DNA from: Roseomonas genomospecies 6
Lineage (GTDB): Bacteria; Pseudomonadota; Alphaproteobacteria; Azospirillales; Azospirillaceae
Length of the DNA: 64,000 nucleotides
Assembly: GCF_008365375.1 (NCBI RefSeq)
Contig: NZ_QOKW01000001.1
Span: 248,001-312,000, forward strand
Reading direction: 5' to 3'
Part shown: one piece after another, positions 25,789 through 34,754 of the stretch
How positions within the stretch are numbered: position 1 is the stretch's first letter
Layout: every line of letters starts with the position of its first letter
The notes under the pieces: generated by a model
Seen by the model: only the letters and a program-made list of their open reading frames with translations
Told to the model about the DNA's origin: nothing
Databases searched by the model: none
Program-made: the position numbers and the translations under genes

Positions 25789-25803
25789 GGTGGTGTCTCC
25801 AAT

Positions 25804-26580
25804 TCAGTGGAGCGTGTTCTGACGCACGCTGCCGTTCAAGTCGGCCCATTCAGGGTGCTGGCGCAGGACTTTGCAACAATCCTGCCAGCCGAAGCCCGGA
25901 TTTTCGGGAAGAAGGGCGCCCAGCATGCGGCGGACCAGCTCCAGGTCGGCGGCCTCGTCCACGCACCAGCGCTGCCCCAGGACGGTGCCGTCCTCCGGCG
26001 CCGGGGGGGGCGGAGCCAGCGGGGCGCCGATGCGGAACCGCTCCGGGCGGCGGTAGAGGTGGGCGGTCACATGCTCGCGCTCTGCCGGGTCGGCGGCGTT
26101 CGCGGCGGCCTCGTCCAGGGCGGCGCGGGTGAATATCTCCGCGTCCAGCCCGCGCGGAAAGCGGGTGACGTCGAGGCTGAGATAGTCCAGCGCGGGCGCC
26201 GCCCCCAGGAATTCCGCCACCAGCCGGTCCACCAGCGCCGGGTCGATCAGCGGGCAGTCGGCGGTGACCCGCACCACCACATCCGCCTCGGCCATGGCGG
26301 CGGCCCCGGCGAAGCGCGCCAGAACATCGTGCTCGCCGCCCCGGAAGACCGTCACGCCCATCGCCGCGGCCAATTCCGCCACCGGATCGTCGGTCCCGTT
26401 CACCGTGGTCGCCAGCACCAGCCCGTCCAGCGTCCGGCAGCGCGCCAGACGGCCCAGATGATGCGCCAGCAGCGGTTGGCCCGCCGCCGCCATCAGCACC
26501 TTGCCGGGCAGGCGGGTGGAGGTCATGCGGGCCTGCGAGATGCAGACGACGCGCGGCTTGGTGTTGGGAGCGGTCTTCAT
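25804..26580 (-). CDS. cytidylyltransferase-family protein (SpsF/PseF-like)
   Basis: The 258-residue protein carries the nucleotide-binding loop ARMTSTRLPGK and the core VRVTADCPLIDP typical of the SpsF branch of CMP-sugar synthetases. CMP-nonulosonate synthetases activate sugars such as pseudaminic acid for transfer. It overlaps pseI by one base (TGATG), and the product of PseI is the expected substrate, so CMP-pseudaminate synthesis is the best guess. Many SpsF proteins are annotated only as glycosyltransferase family proteins, so activity is not proven. Confidence 0.83.
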   Translation of the reverse strand: MKTAPNTKPRVVCISQARMTSTRLPGKVLMAAAGQPLLAHHLGRLARCRTLDGLVLATTVNGTDDPVAELAAAMGVTVFRGGEHDVLARFAGAAAMAEADVVVRVTADCPLIDPALVDRLVAEFLGAAPALDYLSLDVTRFPRGLDAEIFTRAALDEAAANAADPAEREHVTAHLYRRPERFRIGAPLAPPPPAPEDGTVLGQRWCVDEAADLELVRRMLGALLPENPGFGWQDCCKVLRQHPEWADLNGSVRQNTLH

Positions 26581-27629
26581 CAGTCCTCCGGGGCCAGCAT
26601 GTCCCAGCGCAGCGGTTCCCCGCGCCGCAGCGCGCGGGCGGCGCGGCGGCCCAGCACGGCAGGCAGCCGCTTCGGTTCCAGGCCGAAGCCGGGGCGGATG
26701 GAGCGGACGTTGGCGGTGCTCAGCGCCTCGCCCGCCGCCACGTCGGCGGTGACGTAGAGGGAACGGCGGTAGTCGCGCCCGCCCGCCTCGCTCGGCTTCA
26801 CCCCGTAATGGACGCGGCCCAGAGCCGCCCAGGCGGTGCGGACGGACTCGGCCATCGCCTTGAATTCCGCCGGCTCCAGGGAAAAGGCGCTGTCCACCCC
26901 GCCGTCGGCGCGGGACAGGGTGAAGTGCTTCTCGATCACCACCGCCCCCAGCGCCGCCGCCGCGACCGGCACCGCCACGCCGTGGGTGTGGTCGGACAGG
27001 CCGACATCGACGCCGAACGCCTGCGCCAGATGGGGAATGGTGTGCAGGTTGCAGTCTTCGGGCGGCGTCGGGTAGCCGCTGACGCAATGGAGCAGGACGA
27101 GCGGCGCGTCGCCCGCAGCCTCCACCGCTTCCGCGATTTCGCCCAGCGTGGCGAGGCCGGTGGAGAGGATCAGCGGCTTGCCCGACCGGGCGGCCCGGCG
27201 GATCAGCGGCAGGTCGTTCAACTCGAAGGAGGCGATCTTGAAGGCCGGCGCGTCCAGCCGCTCCAGCAGTTCCACCGCCGTGTCGTCGAAGGGGGAGCTG
27301 AAGACGGTCAGCCCGATGGCGCGGGCGCGCTCGAACAGCGGCCCGTGCCACTCCCAGGGGGTGTGCGCCTCGCGGTAGAGGTCGTGCAGGGTGCGGCCCT
27401 TCCACAGCCCGCCCTCCAGCAGGAAACCCGGCCCGTCATGGTCGATGGTGAGCGTGTCGGCGGTGTAGGTCTGGAGCTTCACCGCGTCGGCGCCGGCCTC
27501 CCTGGCGGCGTCCACCAGGGCCAGCGCCCGGTTCAGGTCGCCCCTGTGATTGCCCGACATCTCGGCGATGATATAGGGCGGGTGGCCGGGGCCGATGGGG
27601 CGGCCGTTGATGATGACGTCGCGCGGCAC
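26580..27629 (-). CDS. pseI: pseudaminic acid synthase
   Basis: PseI condenses 2,4-diacetamido-2,4,6-trideoxy-L-altrose with phosphoenolpyruvate to pseudaminic acid. The 349-residue protein matches the PseI branch rather than NeuB: YIIAEMSGNHRGDL, LWKGRTLHDLYREAHTPWEW, FSSPFDDTAVELLE, STGLATLGEI and GVDVGLSDHT are visible. A C-terminal SAF-like antifreeze domain begins near YRRSLYVTADVAAGEA and ends LGRRAARALRRGEPL. It stands in one transcription direction with the glycosyltransferase upstream and the cytidylyltransferase downstream. Pseudaminic acid is a common flagellin sugar, matching the flagellin gene nearby. Confidence 0.93.
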   Translation of the reverse strand: MPRDVIINGRPIGPGHPPYIIAEMSGNHRGDLNRALALVDAAREAGADAVKLQTYTADTLTIDHDGPGFLLEGGLWKGRTLHDLYREAHTPWEWHGPLFERARAIGLTVFSSPFDDTAVELLERLDAPAFKIASFELNDLPLIRRAARSGKPLILSTGLATLGEIAEAVEAAGDAPLVLLHCVSGYPTPPEDCNLHTIPHLAQAFGVDVGLSDHTHGVAVPVAAAALGAVVIEKHFTLSRADGGVDSAFSLEPAEFKAMAESVRTAWAALGRVHYGVKPSEAGGRDYRRSLYVTADVAAGEALSTANVRSIRPGFGLEPKRLPAVLGRRAARALRRGEPLRWDMLAPED

Positions 27630-27659
27630 GGGATGGCGGTCTCGCTGTGATGGTCGGGG

Positions 27660-29267
27660 TCACTCTGCCACGGAAGCCGCTGACGGGTCTTGCTTTTGTG
27701 ACGCAGCCCGCAGAAGGTCCCGCGCCTCCTCGCCATAGGCCAGCAGCCGTTCGGTGCAGCGGTGGCGGTCGCCAACGGTGCGGAAGCGGAGGCGCGACAG
27801 CTCCGCCTGCCGCTCCCGCAGCGCGGGGTCGGCGAAGAGGCCGGCGGCGCGCTCCACATAGGCGGCGGCGTCCGGCACGGGGATTCCCGCCCCCGCCACG
27901 CTCGCCACGTCGCCCCAGGCCAGCGTGACCACCGGCAGCCCTTCCGCGATGGCGTAGGCGGCGCTGCCGCCGCCGCCCTGGCGGGACGGGTTGAGGTAGG
28001 CGTGGCAGCGCCGGTAGAAAGCGCGGATGTCCGTCAGATGGCCCAGGCTGCGCATGCGCGCGCCGTTGCGCGTCGCCTTCAGGCGGGCTGGCAATTGGTC
28101 CACCTGCCCCGCGAAGACGATCGCCGCGCCGGGGCAGCGGTCGAGGATCGAATCGGCCAGCGCGAGGAACTCCGCCGTCACCTCGAAATCCAGGCGGGTG
28201 CCGACCACGGCGAAGACGAAGGCCGCGTCGCCCAGCCCGAAATCGCCCGCGTCCCCCGCCGTGGGCGGCGGCGAGAAGCCCAGCGTGAAGGGCCGGAAGC
28301 GCCGCGCGAAGGGGCCGCGGTAGAGCGCCGGCATGGTGTCGGTGTGGTTCCCCTCCTCGTAGCCCAGCACCAGATGGGCCAGCGAGACGGTCATGCCGGA
28401 GGTGGTCGGCAGGCAGACCACGGGCCGCGCGTCGGTCACCGCGAACAGGTCGCCCACCACATTGGCCCCGCCGAAGGTCACCAGCAGGTCCGGGTCGTAC
28501 CCGTCGATGGCGCCGACGATGGTGGAGAGCTTGTCCTTCGAGAAGGCGCGGCTGGTGAAGGACGCCATCTTCACCTGCCGCCCGAACATCTTCAGCGCGA
28601 AGACGCCCTCGTAATCCGCGACCAGTTCCGCGATCATCGGCGGGACGAACAGGTTCTCGGCCCGCAACGGCATGGTGTTGCAATTGATGATCGCGACATC
28701 GAGCCCGAAGTCGTCCTGAAGCCGGCTGGCGTAGTCGAAGCAGTCGCGCGAGGGCTGGTGCTGGTCGTTGGTGAATTGGTTGGTCAGCACGGCCACCCGG
28801 CGGATCGGCCCGTCATGCGGCGCCCGCCGCGGCGGAACGACTCCCCAGCGCCCCGCCACCGCCCGCACCAGCTCCTCATAGAAGCGGAACAGGTCGCAGG
28901 GGCCGAAGGCACCCAGCTTCTCCGGCGCCGACGCGGCCAGGAAGAGCTGCCGCGCCATGCACCAGTAGGTGTAGTGCATCAGCTCCGGCCCGACCCGCTC
29001 CCCTCCCAGCAGCAGATAATGCAGAATCCGCTCGTAGTGGTAGAGATCGCCGGTCAACTGGAACAGGACCGACTGGAACAGCACCGTATCTCCGGTCGGC
29101 GGGTTGCGGCGCAGGTCCTCGGCAATGGTCAGGCGGGCGTCCAGGTCCAGGTCGCGGCGCAAACGCTCGCAGTGGGCGGTCAGGGCGTTGAGCCGGTCGG
29201 CGTTGAACTGGCGCTCGGCCAGAAGGGCTTTCAGCGTGGCGGCCTGTTCCCCGGCGATGTCGGACAT
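27660..29267 (-). CDS. GT-B-fold glycosyltransferase, large
   Basis: The 535-residue protein has an N-terminal helical part (about 1-150), then a two-domain GT-B body. VAVLTNQFTNDQHQPSRDCFDYASRL opens the first Rossmann domain. The second ends with YLNPSRQGGGGSAAYAIAEGLPVVTLAWGDV, the donor-binding site pattern of GT4-like enzymes. It has no membrane segment. It precedes pseI by 30 bases and is probably co-transcribed with it. It could transfer the nonulosonate or an inner sugar. ATG 29267 is preferred (GGGGGA upstream) over an ORF extension of 11 residues. Confidence 0.8.
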   Translation of the reverse strand: MSDIAGEQAATLKALLAERQFNADRLNALTAHCERLRRDLDLDARLTIAEDLRRNPPTGDTVLFQSVLFQLTGDLYHYERILHYLLLGGERVGPELMHYTYWCMARQLFLAASAPEKLGAFGPCDLFRFYEELVRAVAGRWGVVPPRRAPHDGPIRRVAVLTNQFTNDQHQPSRDCFDYASRLQDDFGLDVAIINCNTMPLRAENLFVPPMIAELVADYEGVFALKMFGRQVKMASFTSRAFSKDKLSTIVGAIDGYDPDLLVTFGGANVVGDLFAVTDARPVVCLPTTSGMTVSLAHLVLGYEEGNHTDTMPALYRGPFARRFRPFTLGFSPPPTAGDAGDFGLGDAAFVFAVVGTRLDFEVTAEFLALADSILDRCPGAAIVFAGQVDQLPARLKATRNGARMRSLGHLTDIRAFYRRCHAYLNPSRQGGGGSAAYAIAEGLPVVTLAWGDVASVAGAGIPVPDAAAYVERAAGLFADPALRERQAELSRLRFRTVGDRHRCTERLLAYGEEARDLLRAASQKQDPSAASVAE

Positions 29268-29332
29268 GCTGTTCCCCCAACCGGCGCCCGATGCGCGCAT
29301 CGCCTCCTGATAGCCCCGGCGTGGTTAAGGTT

Positions 29333-31279
29333 TCACGAATGCACCGCCACACGCGCCGTCAGCGCCGCCGCGGCCTCCGCCGCCACCGCGGCCCAGTCGC
29401 CGGGGCGGGGCTGGCGGAACAGGCGGGCGGACGGGTACCAGGGGCTGTCGGGGCGGTCGAGCAGCCAGCGCCAGTCCGGAACGTGGGACAGCAGCACCCA
29501 CAGCGGGACACCCAGCGCTCCGGCCAGATGGGCGGGCGCCGTGCAGGAGGACACCACCAGATCCAGCGACGCCATGACCGCCGCGGTGTCGGCGAAGTCC
29601 CGGATTTCCGGCGCCAGATCGGTGAAGGACGGGGGCATCGCCCGCCGCGCCAACTCGTCATGACCAGGGCCGAGTTGCAGGCCGAAGAAGCGGCAGCCCG
29701 GCACGTCCAGAAGCGGGGCCAGCGCCGCCAGCCCCGGAGACCGCTCCCGGTCGCCGGCGAAATGCGGGTTGCCGGCCCAGACCAAGCCGACCCTGAGGCC
29801 GTCGCCGGCCAGCCGGTCCCGCCACGCCGCGGCGCGCGCCGGGCCCGCGGACAGGTAGGGGGCGGAGGGAATGCTCTCCAACCGGGTGCCGAAGGCCCGC
29901 GGAAGGCTCAGCAACGGGCATTGCCAATCGAAGGCGGGCAATGGCTCGCCGCGCGCGACGACCCTTTCCACTCCCGGCAGGCTACGGAACAGGGAAACCA
30001 GATCCGCCCCCACCTCCAGCAGAACGCGGGCACCGCGGGCAGCGACCAGCGGTGCGTAGCGGACGAACTGGATGGCGTCGCCGCGCCCCTGCTCCTCGTG
30101 CAGAAGAATGGTTTGCCCGGTGATGTCCTGACCGGACCACAGCGGCTGCGGCAGGCCGCGCGGCTTCGTCGGGAAGTCGGCCACGCCCCAGCGCGCCTCG
30201 TAATCCTCCCAGCCGCCGGGCAGGTCGCCGGCCAGCAGCCGCGTCAGGGAGCGGTTCCAGCGTGCTTCGGCGTTGGCCGGCTGGAGGCCGACGGCCCGGT
30301 CGTGCAGGCGCAACGACGCGGCAACCTCCCGCCGGTCGCGCAGCCGGTTCGCCAGAGCGCCGAGCGCGTTGCGGTGATCCGGCCGGAGGGCCAACGCACG
30401 CTGAAGCGAGCGCAAGGCGCCCGGTTCGGACAGGGACAGGGCGTGCCAGCCGTTCGGCGAATCCGGGCGCAGCCTGAGGAAACGGCGAAGAACCGTCACG
30501 GCCTCGCCCTCCCGGCCCGCGTCGCGCAGGGCGGCGGCCAAAAGCTCAAGCGCGCCGTCGTTCGCCGGGTCGAGCGCCAGCGCGCTCCGCAGGGCCAGGA
30601 CGGCACTGTCCCGGCGGTCCGCCTCGAAGCGGGCGCGGCCCAGATTCAGCCGGACGGTCGCATCCTCGGGCAGCAGGGCCGCGGCGTGGTCCAGCGCCGC
30701 CACCGCCTCCGGTTCCTTCAGCCGTTGAAGCGCGACACCGAGATGGTGCCACGCCTCCCCATGATCGGGGCGCAGACGGACGGCGCGGCGCAAGGCGGCG
30801 ACCGCCTCCTCCGTCCGCCCCTCGCGGCGCAGCAGGATTCCGGCCTGGGCCAGGGGTTCGGCGAGGTCGGGCTGGATGAGGGTGGTGCGGCGATAGGCCG
30901 CCATGGCAAGCCCGCCGTCTCCCGCCTGCCGCGCCGTTCCGGCCAGCGGGAAGGCCAGCGCCGCCGAATCGGGGCAGAGCGCCAGGGCGGCCCGGTATTC
31001 GTCCGCCGCCGCCGCGGGGTTGCCGCGGGCCTGATGCAGCATGGCGAGGTTGGCGCGGTATTCGGCCAGACCGGGGCGCAGCGCCACCGCCTTGACCAGC
31101 AGTCCGGCGGCCTGCTCCAGCCGCCCGCTCTGGGCGCAGAGAAGGCCGTAGAGGTGAAGGGCGTTCGGCTCGTCCGGCACGGCGTCGAGGATGCGCCCGT
31201 ACAGGGTCTCGGCCTCCTCCGTCCGCCCGGCGGTGTGGAGATCGAGCGCGATGGCCAGCGCCTCGTCCAGCGTCGCCAC
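29333..31279 (-). CDS. single-module TPR-glycosyltransferase (FlmG-like)
   Basis: The 648-residue protein has about twelve TPRs (residues ~5-380) followed by one GT-B/heptosyltransferase-like domain (~390-640; LLHEEQGRGDAIQFVRYAPL, GLRVGLVWAGNP, MASLDLVVSSCTAPAHLAGALGVPLWVLL). The GT part is clearly more diverged from the other five modules in this window (WAGNP instead of WRSQ; HVPDW instead of RDWTQ) and closer to the widespread TPR-GT proteins. GTG 31279 is chosen as the start because it is 15 bases after the nucleotidyltransferase stop with GGAG upstream. Role in flagellin or surface glycosylation is inferred from context. Confidence 0.82.
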   Translation of the reverse strand: MATLDEALAIALDLHTAGRTEEAETLYGRILDAVPDEPNALHLYGLLCAQSGRLEQAAGLLVKAVALRPGLAEYRANLAMLHQARGNPAAAADEYRAALALCPDSAALAFPLAGTARQAGDGGLAMAAYRRTTLIQPDLAEPLAQAGILLRREGRTEEAVAALRRAVRLRPDHGEAWHHLGVALQRLKEPEAVAALDHAAALLPEDATVRLNLGRARFEADRRDSAVLALRSALALDPANDGALELLAAALRDAGREGEAVTVLRRFLRLRPDSPNGWHALSLSEPGALRSLQRALALRPDHRNALGALANRLRDRREVAASLRLHDRAVGLQPANAEARWNRSLTRLLAGDLPGGWEDYEARWGVADFPTKPRGLPQPLWSGQDITGQTILLHEEQGRGDAIQFVRYAPLVAARGARVLLEVGADLVSLFRSLPGVERVVARGEPLPAFDWQCPLLSLPRAFGTRLESIPSAPYLSAGPARAAAWRDRLAGDGLRVGLVWAGNPHFAGDRERSPGLAALAPLLDVPGCRFFGLQLGPGHDELARRAMPPSFTDLAPEIRDFADTAAVMASLDLVVSSCTAPAHLAGALGVPLWVLLSHVPDWRWLLDRPDSPWYPSARLFRQPRPGDWAAVAAEAAAALTARVAVHS

Positions 31280-31293
31280 GGCGCCCGCTCCGC

Positions 31294-32034
31294 TCAGGTC
31301 TCGCGGCCGCCGATCACGCTGGCGGCGACCGCCAGGCTTTCCGGCGTGCCCATGTCGATGAAGCGGGCCTTGGCGATGTGGCCGTGCAGCGTGCCCGGCG
31401 GCATTTTGTGAAGCACGTCGCGGGTCAACGAACTGGCGCCGGAGGCCGCGATGCGGTCGAGGAAGGCGGCGGAGAAGAGATAGACCCCAGCGTTGATGAC
31501 GCCCCGCCCCGGCGCCTTGTCCAGGAATTGGCGGACCCGGCTGTCCGGCCCGACCTCCACCCGACCGAAGCGGGCGGCGTCCTCCACCTCCACGCACAGG
31601 ACCGACGCCTCCGCCCCCGACAGGCGGTGCGAGGCGACGAAGGCGCGCAGGTCGGCGTCCAGGAAGGTGTCGCCGCTCATCACCAGGACGGTGCCGGCCT
31701 TCAGGTCCTTGCGGATGTAGGCGAGCGCCGCGGCGGAGCCCATCTGGCTCGGCTCGATCTGGCAGACGACGTCCAGCGACCGGTTGGTGTCGCCCTGCGC
31801 CAGCCATGCCGTCACCCGGTCGGCGAGATGGCCCAGGCACAGCACCACCCGGCGCGCGCCGTAGGCCGCCAGATGGTCCAGCAGATGTCCGAGAAAGGCG
31901 CGGCCCGCGATGGGCGCCAGCACCTTGGGCGTATCGCCCGAGACGCCCCGCATGCGCGAGCCGAGACCGCCGGCAAGCAGCGTGACGTCGATGTCCGTCA
32001 AGGCTTCCTCAGGCCGCACCGTGCTTCCCCTCAT
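31294..32034 (-). CDS. sugar-1-phosphate nucleotidyltransferase (HddC/RmlA-like)
   Basis: The 246-residue protein has the nucleotidyltransferase signature LLAGGLGSRMRGV ... PKVLAPIAGRAFL, metal-binding VMSGDTFLDAD, and the C-terminal FIDMGTPESL. This is the pattern of HddC-type enzymes that make GDP- or NDP-sugars. In legionaminic acid pathways a similar enzyme (PtmE) makes GDP-glucosamine. Here it would supply an activated sugar for the neighbouring TPR-GT. ATG 32034 is listed; a GTG at 32019 with a better ribosome site (AGGGGA) is a real alternative and would remove five residues. Confidence 0.83.
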   Translation of the reverse strand: MRGSTVRPEEALTDIDVTLLAGGLGSRMRGVSGDTPKVLAPIAGRAFLGHLLDHLAAYGARRVVLCLGHLADRVTAWLAQGDTNRSLDVVCQIEPSQMGSAAALAYIRKDLKAGTVLVMSGDTFLDADLRAFVASHRLSGAEASVLCVEVEDAARFGRVEVGPDSRVRQFLDKAPGRGVINAGVYLFSAAFLDRIAASGASSLTRDVLHKMPPGTLHGHIAKARFIDMGTPESLAVAASVIGGRET

Positions 32035-32165
32035 GCTCTCGGCGCATAGGCGCCGTCCCAACACCCGCCGCATACCGCGTCGGCGGTGGATTGGTCAAAC
32101 ATTCGGTGGGGGTGACGGCGAACTTTCCTGGCCGACCGCCCAACGTAAGTCCCCTGCCGCATGGC

Positions 32166-32717
32166 CTATTCCGCGAAGGCCGCCAGCGTGGTTTCGCGCG
32201 AAAAGATGTGGGGGTGCCCCTCCCAATCGCTTCGCAGCGTCTCGAACACAAAGACGTCGTGGAAACGGCCATATTTGTGGACATGTTGCCGCAGCACCCC
32301 GACCTCCCGCGCCTTCACAACCTTCTGAATGCGGATGACCCCATCGTTGCCCTCCATGAAATAGTTGAAGAGCTTGTTCATCCCCAAGCCGTAGAAGCAG
32401 TAATCCATGATGAAGCAGTGCAGGAACCCGGCGAGCTTCCGCCGGTCCTTCTCCTCCACGATGTAGGAACCGGAGGAGCAGCGCCGATGCACCCGGTCGA
32501 TGTCGTAATAGGAGAGATAGCCGATCGGGCGCCCCTCATGCTCGATGATGAAATGGCGGAAGTCCGTGCGGGCGTTCATCGCGGCCAGCCACGCGCGCTG
32601 CCGCTCCACGTCCGGGTTTTCCAGATCGGTAAACATGAAACGGGTGATCGACGGCTCGGTGCGCCAGCGCAGCAGCATCTCGGCATCGTCGGTCGTCGGA
32701 CGGCGGAAGCGGAACAT
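32166..32717 (-). CDS. pseH: GNAT N-acetyltransferase, PseH-like
   Basis: The 183-residue protein has the GNAT fold pattern seen in PseH: LLRWRTEPSITRFMFTDL, a middle EGRPIGYLSYYDID and the pantetheine-binding region. PseH acetylates the 4-amino group of UDP-4-amino-4,6-dideoxy-N-acetyl-altrosamine, the step before PseG. Given pseG and pseI in the window, that role is likely. The acyl donor could also be an acyl-ACP from the neighbouring ACP genes rather than acetyl-CoA. A good ribosome site (AAGGGTAAGGGG) precedes the ATG. The symbol is an inference from family and context. Confidence 0.75.
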   Translation of the reverse strand: MFRFRRPTTDDAEMLLRWRTEPSITRFMFTDLENPDVERQRAWLAAMNARTDFRHFIIEHEGRPIGYLSYYDIDRVHRRCSSGSYIVEEKDRRKLAGFLHCFIMDYCFYGLGMNKLFNYFMEGNDGVIRIQKVVKAREVGVLRQHVHKYGRFHDVFVFETLRSDWEGHPHIFSRETTLAAFAE

Positions 32718-32746
32718 GACCCCTTACCCTTCGAGCAAACGCGGCG

Positions 32747-33505
32747 TCATTTGGCCAGATAGCCGCCGTCCACCGGCAGCATCACCCCGTTGATCCAGCC
32801 GCTGGCATCCGACAGCAGGAAGGCGATGGCCGAGGCCACATCCTCCGGCCTGCCGAACCCCATGGGGTGGGCGGCGCGGATGGCCTCGAACTGGTCCGCC
32901 GTGGTGGTGCGGCGGAAGCGCTCCATCATTTCCGTCTCGACCATCGCCGGGGCGACGCAATTGACGCGGATGCCGTCGCGCAGGAACTCCATGGCCAGAC
33001 CGCGGGTGGCCGAGACCAGTCCGCCCTTGGCCGCCGAATAGACCACGTTGCCCGGCTGCCCGATCTCCGCCGCGACGGAGGACACCAGCACCAGGGCGGC
33101 GGGTTCTGCGTGGCAGCCCTTCTGCCGAAGGCCGCGGGCCAGGGCGAGCGCGCTCAGCAGATTGGCGTGCAGGATACCGTCGAAGAAGGCCCGGTCCACG
33201 CCGCGCACCGGCTTGCCGATCTGCACCCCGGCGCAGTGGGCCAGCCCGGCGATGGGGCCGCCGGCCTCCGCCTGCGCCTTGACCCAGCCGGGTATGGCGT
33301 CGCACTCCGACAGGTCGAAGGCGGCCACCCGGTGCCCCTGCCCCGGCAACGACGCCAGCGTCTCGCCCAGCCGCCCCGCGTCGCGCCCGTTGAGCGTCAC
33401 CCGCGCGCCGAGTTGTGCGGCCAGCAGCGCCGTCGCCCGCCCGATCCCGGCGGACGCGCCGGTGACCAGAACGTGCCGTCCGGTGAGATCGACCAGCGGA
33501 CTCAT
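32747..33505 (-). CDS. short-chain dehydrogenase paired with Rieske oxygenase
   Basis: A 252-residue SDR with TGASAGIGRAT, the NNAG position changed to HCAG, and catalytic SSVAAEIG / YSAAK. It starts four bases inside the end of the Rieske oxygenase gene (ATGA), so both are made together. Its N-terminus (DLTGRHVLVTGASA) and FDLSECDAIPGW segment are shared with the SDR at 35851-36621, showing the two are paralogues. It would oxidise or reduce a hydroxyl next to the site hydroxylated by the oxygenase. Sugar or acyl substrate unknown. Confidence 0.86.
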   Translation of the reverse strand: MSPLVDLTGRHVLVTGASAGIGRATALLAAQLGARVTLNGRDAGRLGETLASLPGQGHRVAAFDLSECDAIPGWVKAQAEAGGPIAGLAHCAGVQIGKPVRGVDRAFFDGILHANLLSALALARGLRQKGCHAEPAALVLVSSVAAEIGQPGNVVYSAAKGGLVSATRGLAMEFLRDGIRVNCVAPAMVETEMMERFRRTTTADQFEAIRAAHPMGFGRPEDVASAIAFLLSDASGWINGVMLPVDGGYLAK

Positions 33506-34644
33506 TCGGCGGCCATGCGGGCGAGCCACGCCCGGTGGAAGGCGGCGATCCGCTCCTCGCAGGAGCCGAGGATGGCCGGGGCCTGCACCTGCTTCAGCCC
33601 TTTGTGCGCCGCTTCGGCCACGCGCTGGTCCTCGCCCAGAATGGTGCGGTTGAAGCCGGAGACGTTGGCCTCCACCGCCTTGCGGGCGGCCCCGCCCTTG
33701 GTCTGCGGCTTGGTGGTTTCGCCCAGGAACAGGCGGTAATGCAGCTCGCAGCGGTCGGGACCGACGGGGTCGTAGGTCTGCACGCTCATCAGCGCGCCGT
33801 GGGAGACGCCGATGGCGAGGTTGGGGAAGATCAGATAGTGGTCGTAGCTCTCCAGCCGGTCGCTGCGCGGCAGCCCCATCTTCTGGATCACCCCGTCCCA
33901 CCAGCGCGCCGAACCGTCGGAAAGCTGGCTCACGCCCCGCGAATGCTCGCCCTCGTAGGAGCAGATCCACACCTTCTTGACGTAGCTCTTGAAGGTTTCC
34001 GGGTGGGTGGCATCGACGTGGTAGACCTCCAGGGCGGTTTCCAACGCCGCCTTCCAGTTGGCGTTCCAGGGCAGCACGCCCTCGTCGATGCGGTCGGTGA
34101 ACATCTCCGACAGATGGTCGAGGACGGCGCCATAGGCGCCCAACTGCTCGTCAAGCCCCAGCCCGGCCAGCCCAGCCCCAACCGGTTCCAGCCGGACGAA
34201 GACGAAGCGGCCCCGCACCGCCACCTCGAAGCGCGGCAGGGCGAGGCGCTTCTTGGCGGCCTCGTCCAAGCCGAAATGCTCGCGGTTGCCGGGAATGCCC
34301 ACCGGAACGCCGTCGCGGTTGAAGACCCAGCCGTGATAGGGGCAGACCGGCTTGCCGTTGCCGCAGGGCCGCAGATGGATCAGCGAATAGCGGTGCGTGC
34401 AGACGTTGTGAAAGGCCCGCAAGTCGCCGCCGAAGTTCTGCACCAGAACCGAGGTGCCGGCGATGTCCGCGGTGATGAAATCGTTGTCGTTGCGCAGGTC
34501 ATCCGTAAATCCAACGAACATCCAACAGCGGCGGAAGACCCGCGCCGCCTCTTCGGCGTGATTGGCGTCACCGGAATAACGCTGCGGCGGGATCACCATG
34601 TCGGGCGGGGGTGAAAGCCGGCTTTGCGGAACCCGGTCATCCAT
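33502..34644 (-). CDS. Rieske non-heme iron oxygenase, alpha subunit
   Basis: The 380-residue protein has the [2Fe-2S] Rieske site Cys82-x-His84 (NVCTHRY) and Cys101-x2-His104 (CPYHGW), and a mononuclear iron site with His209 and His214 in EVYHVDATH. Enzymes of this family hydroxylate or demethylate small substrates with an external reductase. No reductase or ferredoxin gene is nearby. In a glycan cluster it recalls CMP-Neu5Ac-hydroxylase-like tailoring, but similarity to that enzyme is not shown. ATG 34644 follows GGGA; the ATG 12 bases earlier has no ribosome site. Confidence 0.88.
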   Translation of the reverse strand: MDDRVPQSRLSPPPDMVIPPQRYSGDANHAEEAARVFRRCWMFVGFTDDLRNDNDFITADIAGTSVLVQNFGGDLRAFHNVCTHRYSLIHLRPCGNGKPVCPYHGWVFNRDGVPVGIPGNREHFGLDEAAKKRLALPRFEVAVRGRFVFVRLEPVGAGLAGLGLDEQLGAYGAVLDHLSEMFTDRIDEGVLPWNANWKAALETALEVYHVDATHPETFKSYVKKVWICSYEGEHSRGVSQLSDGSARWWDGVIQKMGLPRSDRLESYDHYLIFPNLAIGVSHGALMSVQTYDPVGPDRCELHYRLFLGETTKPQTKGGAARKAVEANVSGFNRTILGEDQRVAEAAHKGLKQVQAPAILGSCEERIAAFHRAWLARMAAE

Positions 34645-34754
34645 GGCTGATCCCATTTATCGGTTCGTTAATCACTCGACCCTAACGTTCCTTCGGTTAA
34701 TAGTCTCCGAATTCGTCCAAGTCCAGGACGGGCGTCGGTGGGAGGAAGCATCCG

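Noticed and set aside
25804..27405. 533-codon fusion frame joining the cytidylyltransferase with upstream sequence
   Set aside because: The upstream part is an antiframe of pseI. The true gene starts at 26580 with a TGATG junction.
34645..34754. CtrA-type site (TTAA-N7-TTAA) between the Rieske and KASIII genes
   Set aside because: TTAA words occur (GTTAATCACT, GGTTAATAG) but the spacing does not fit.
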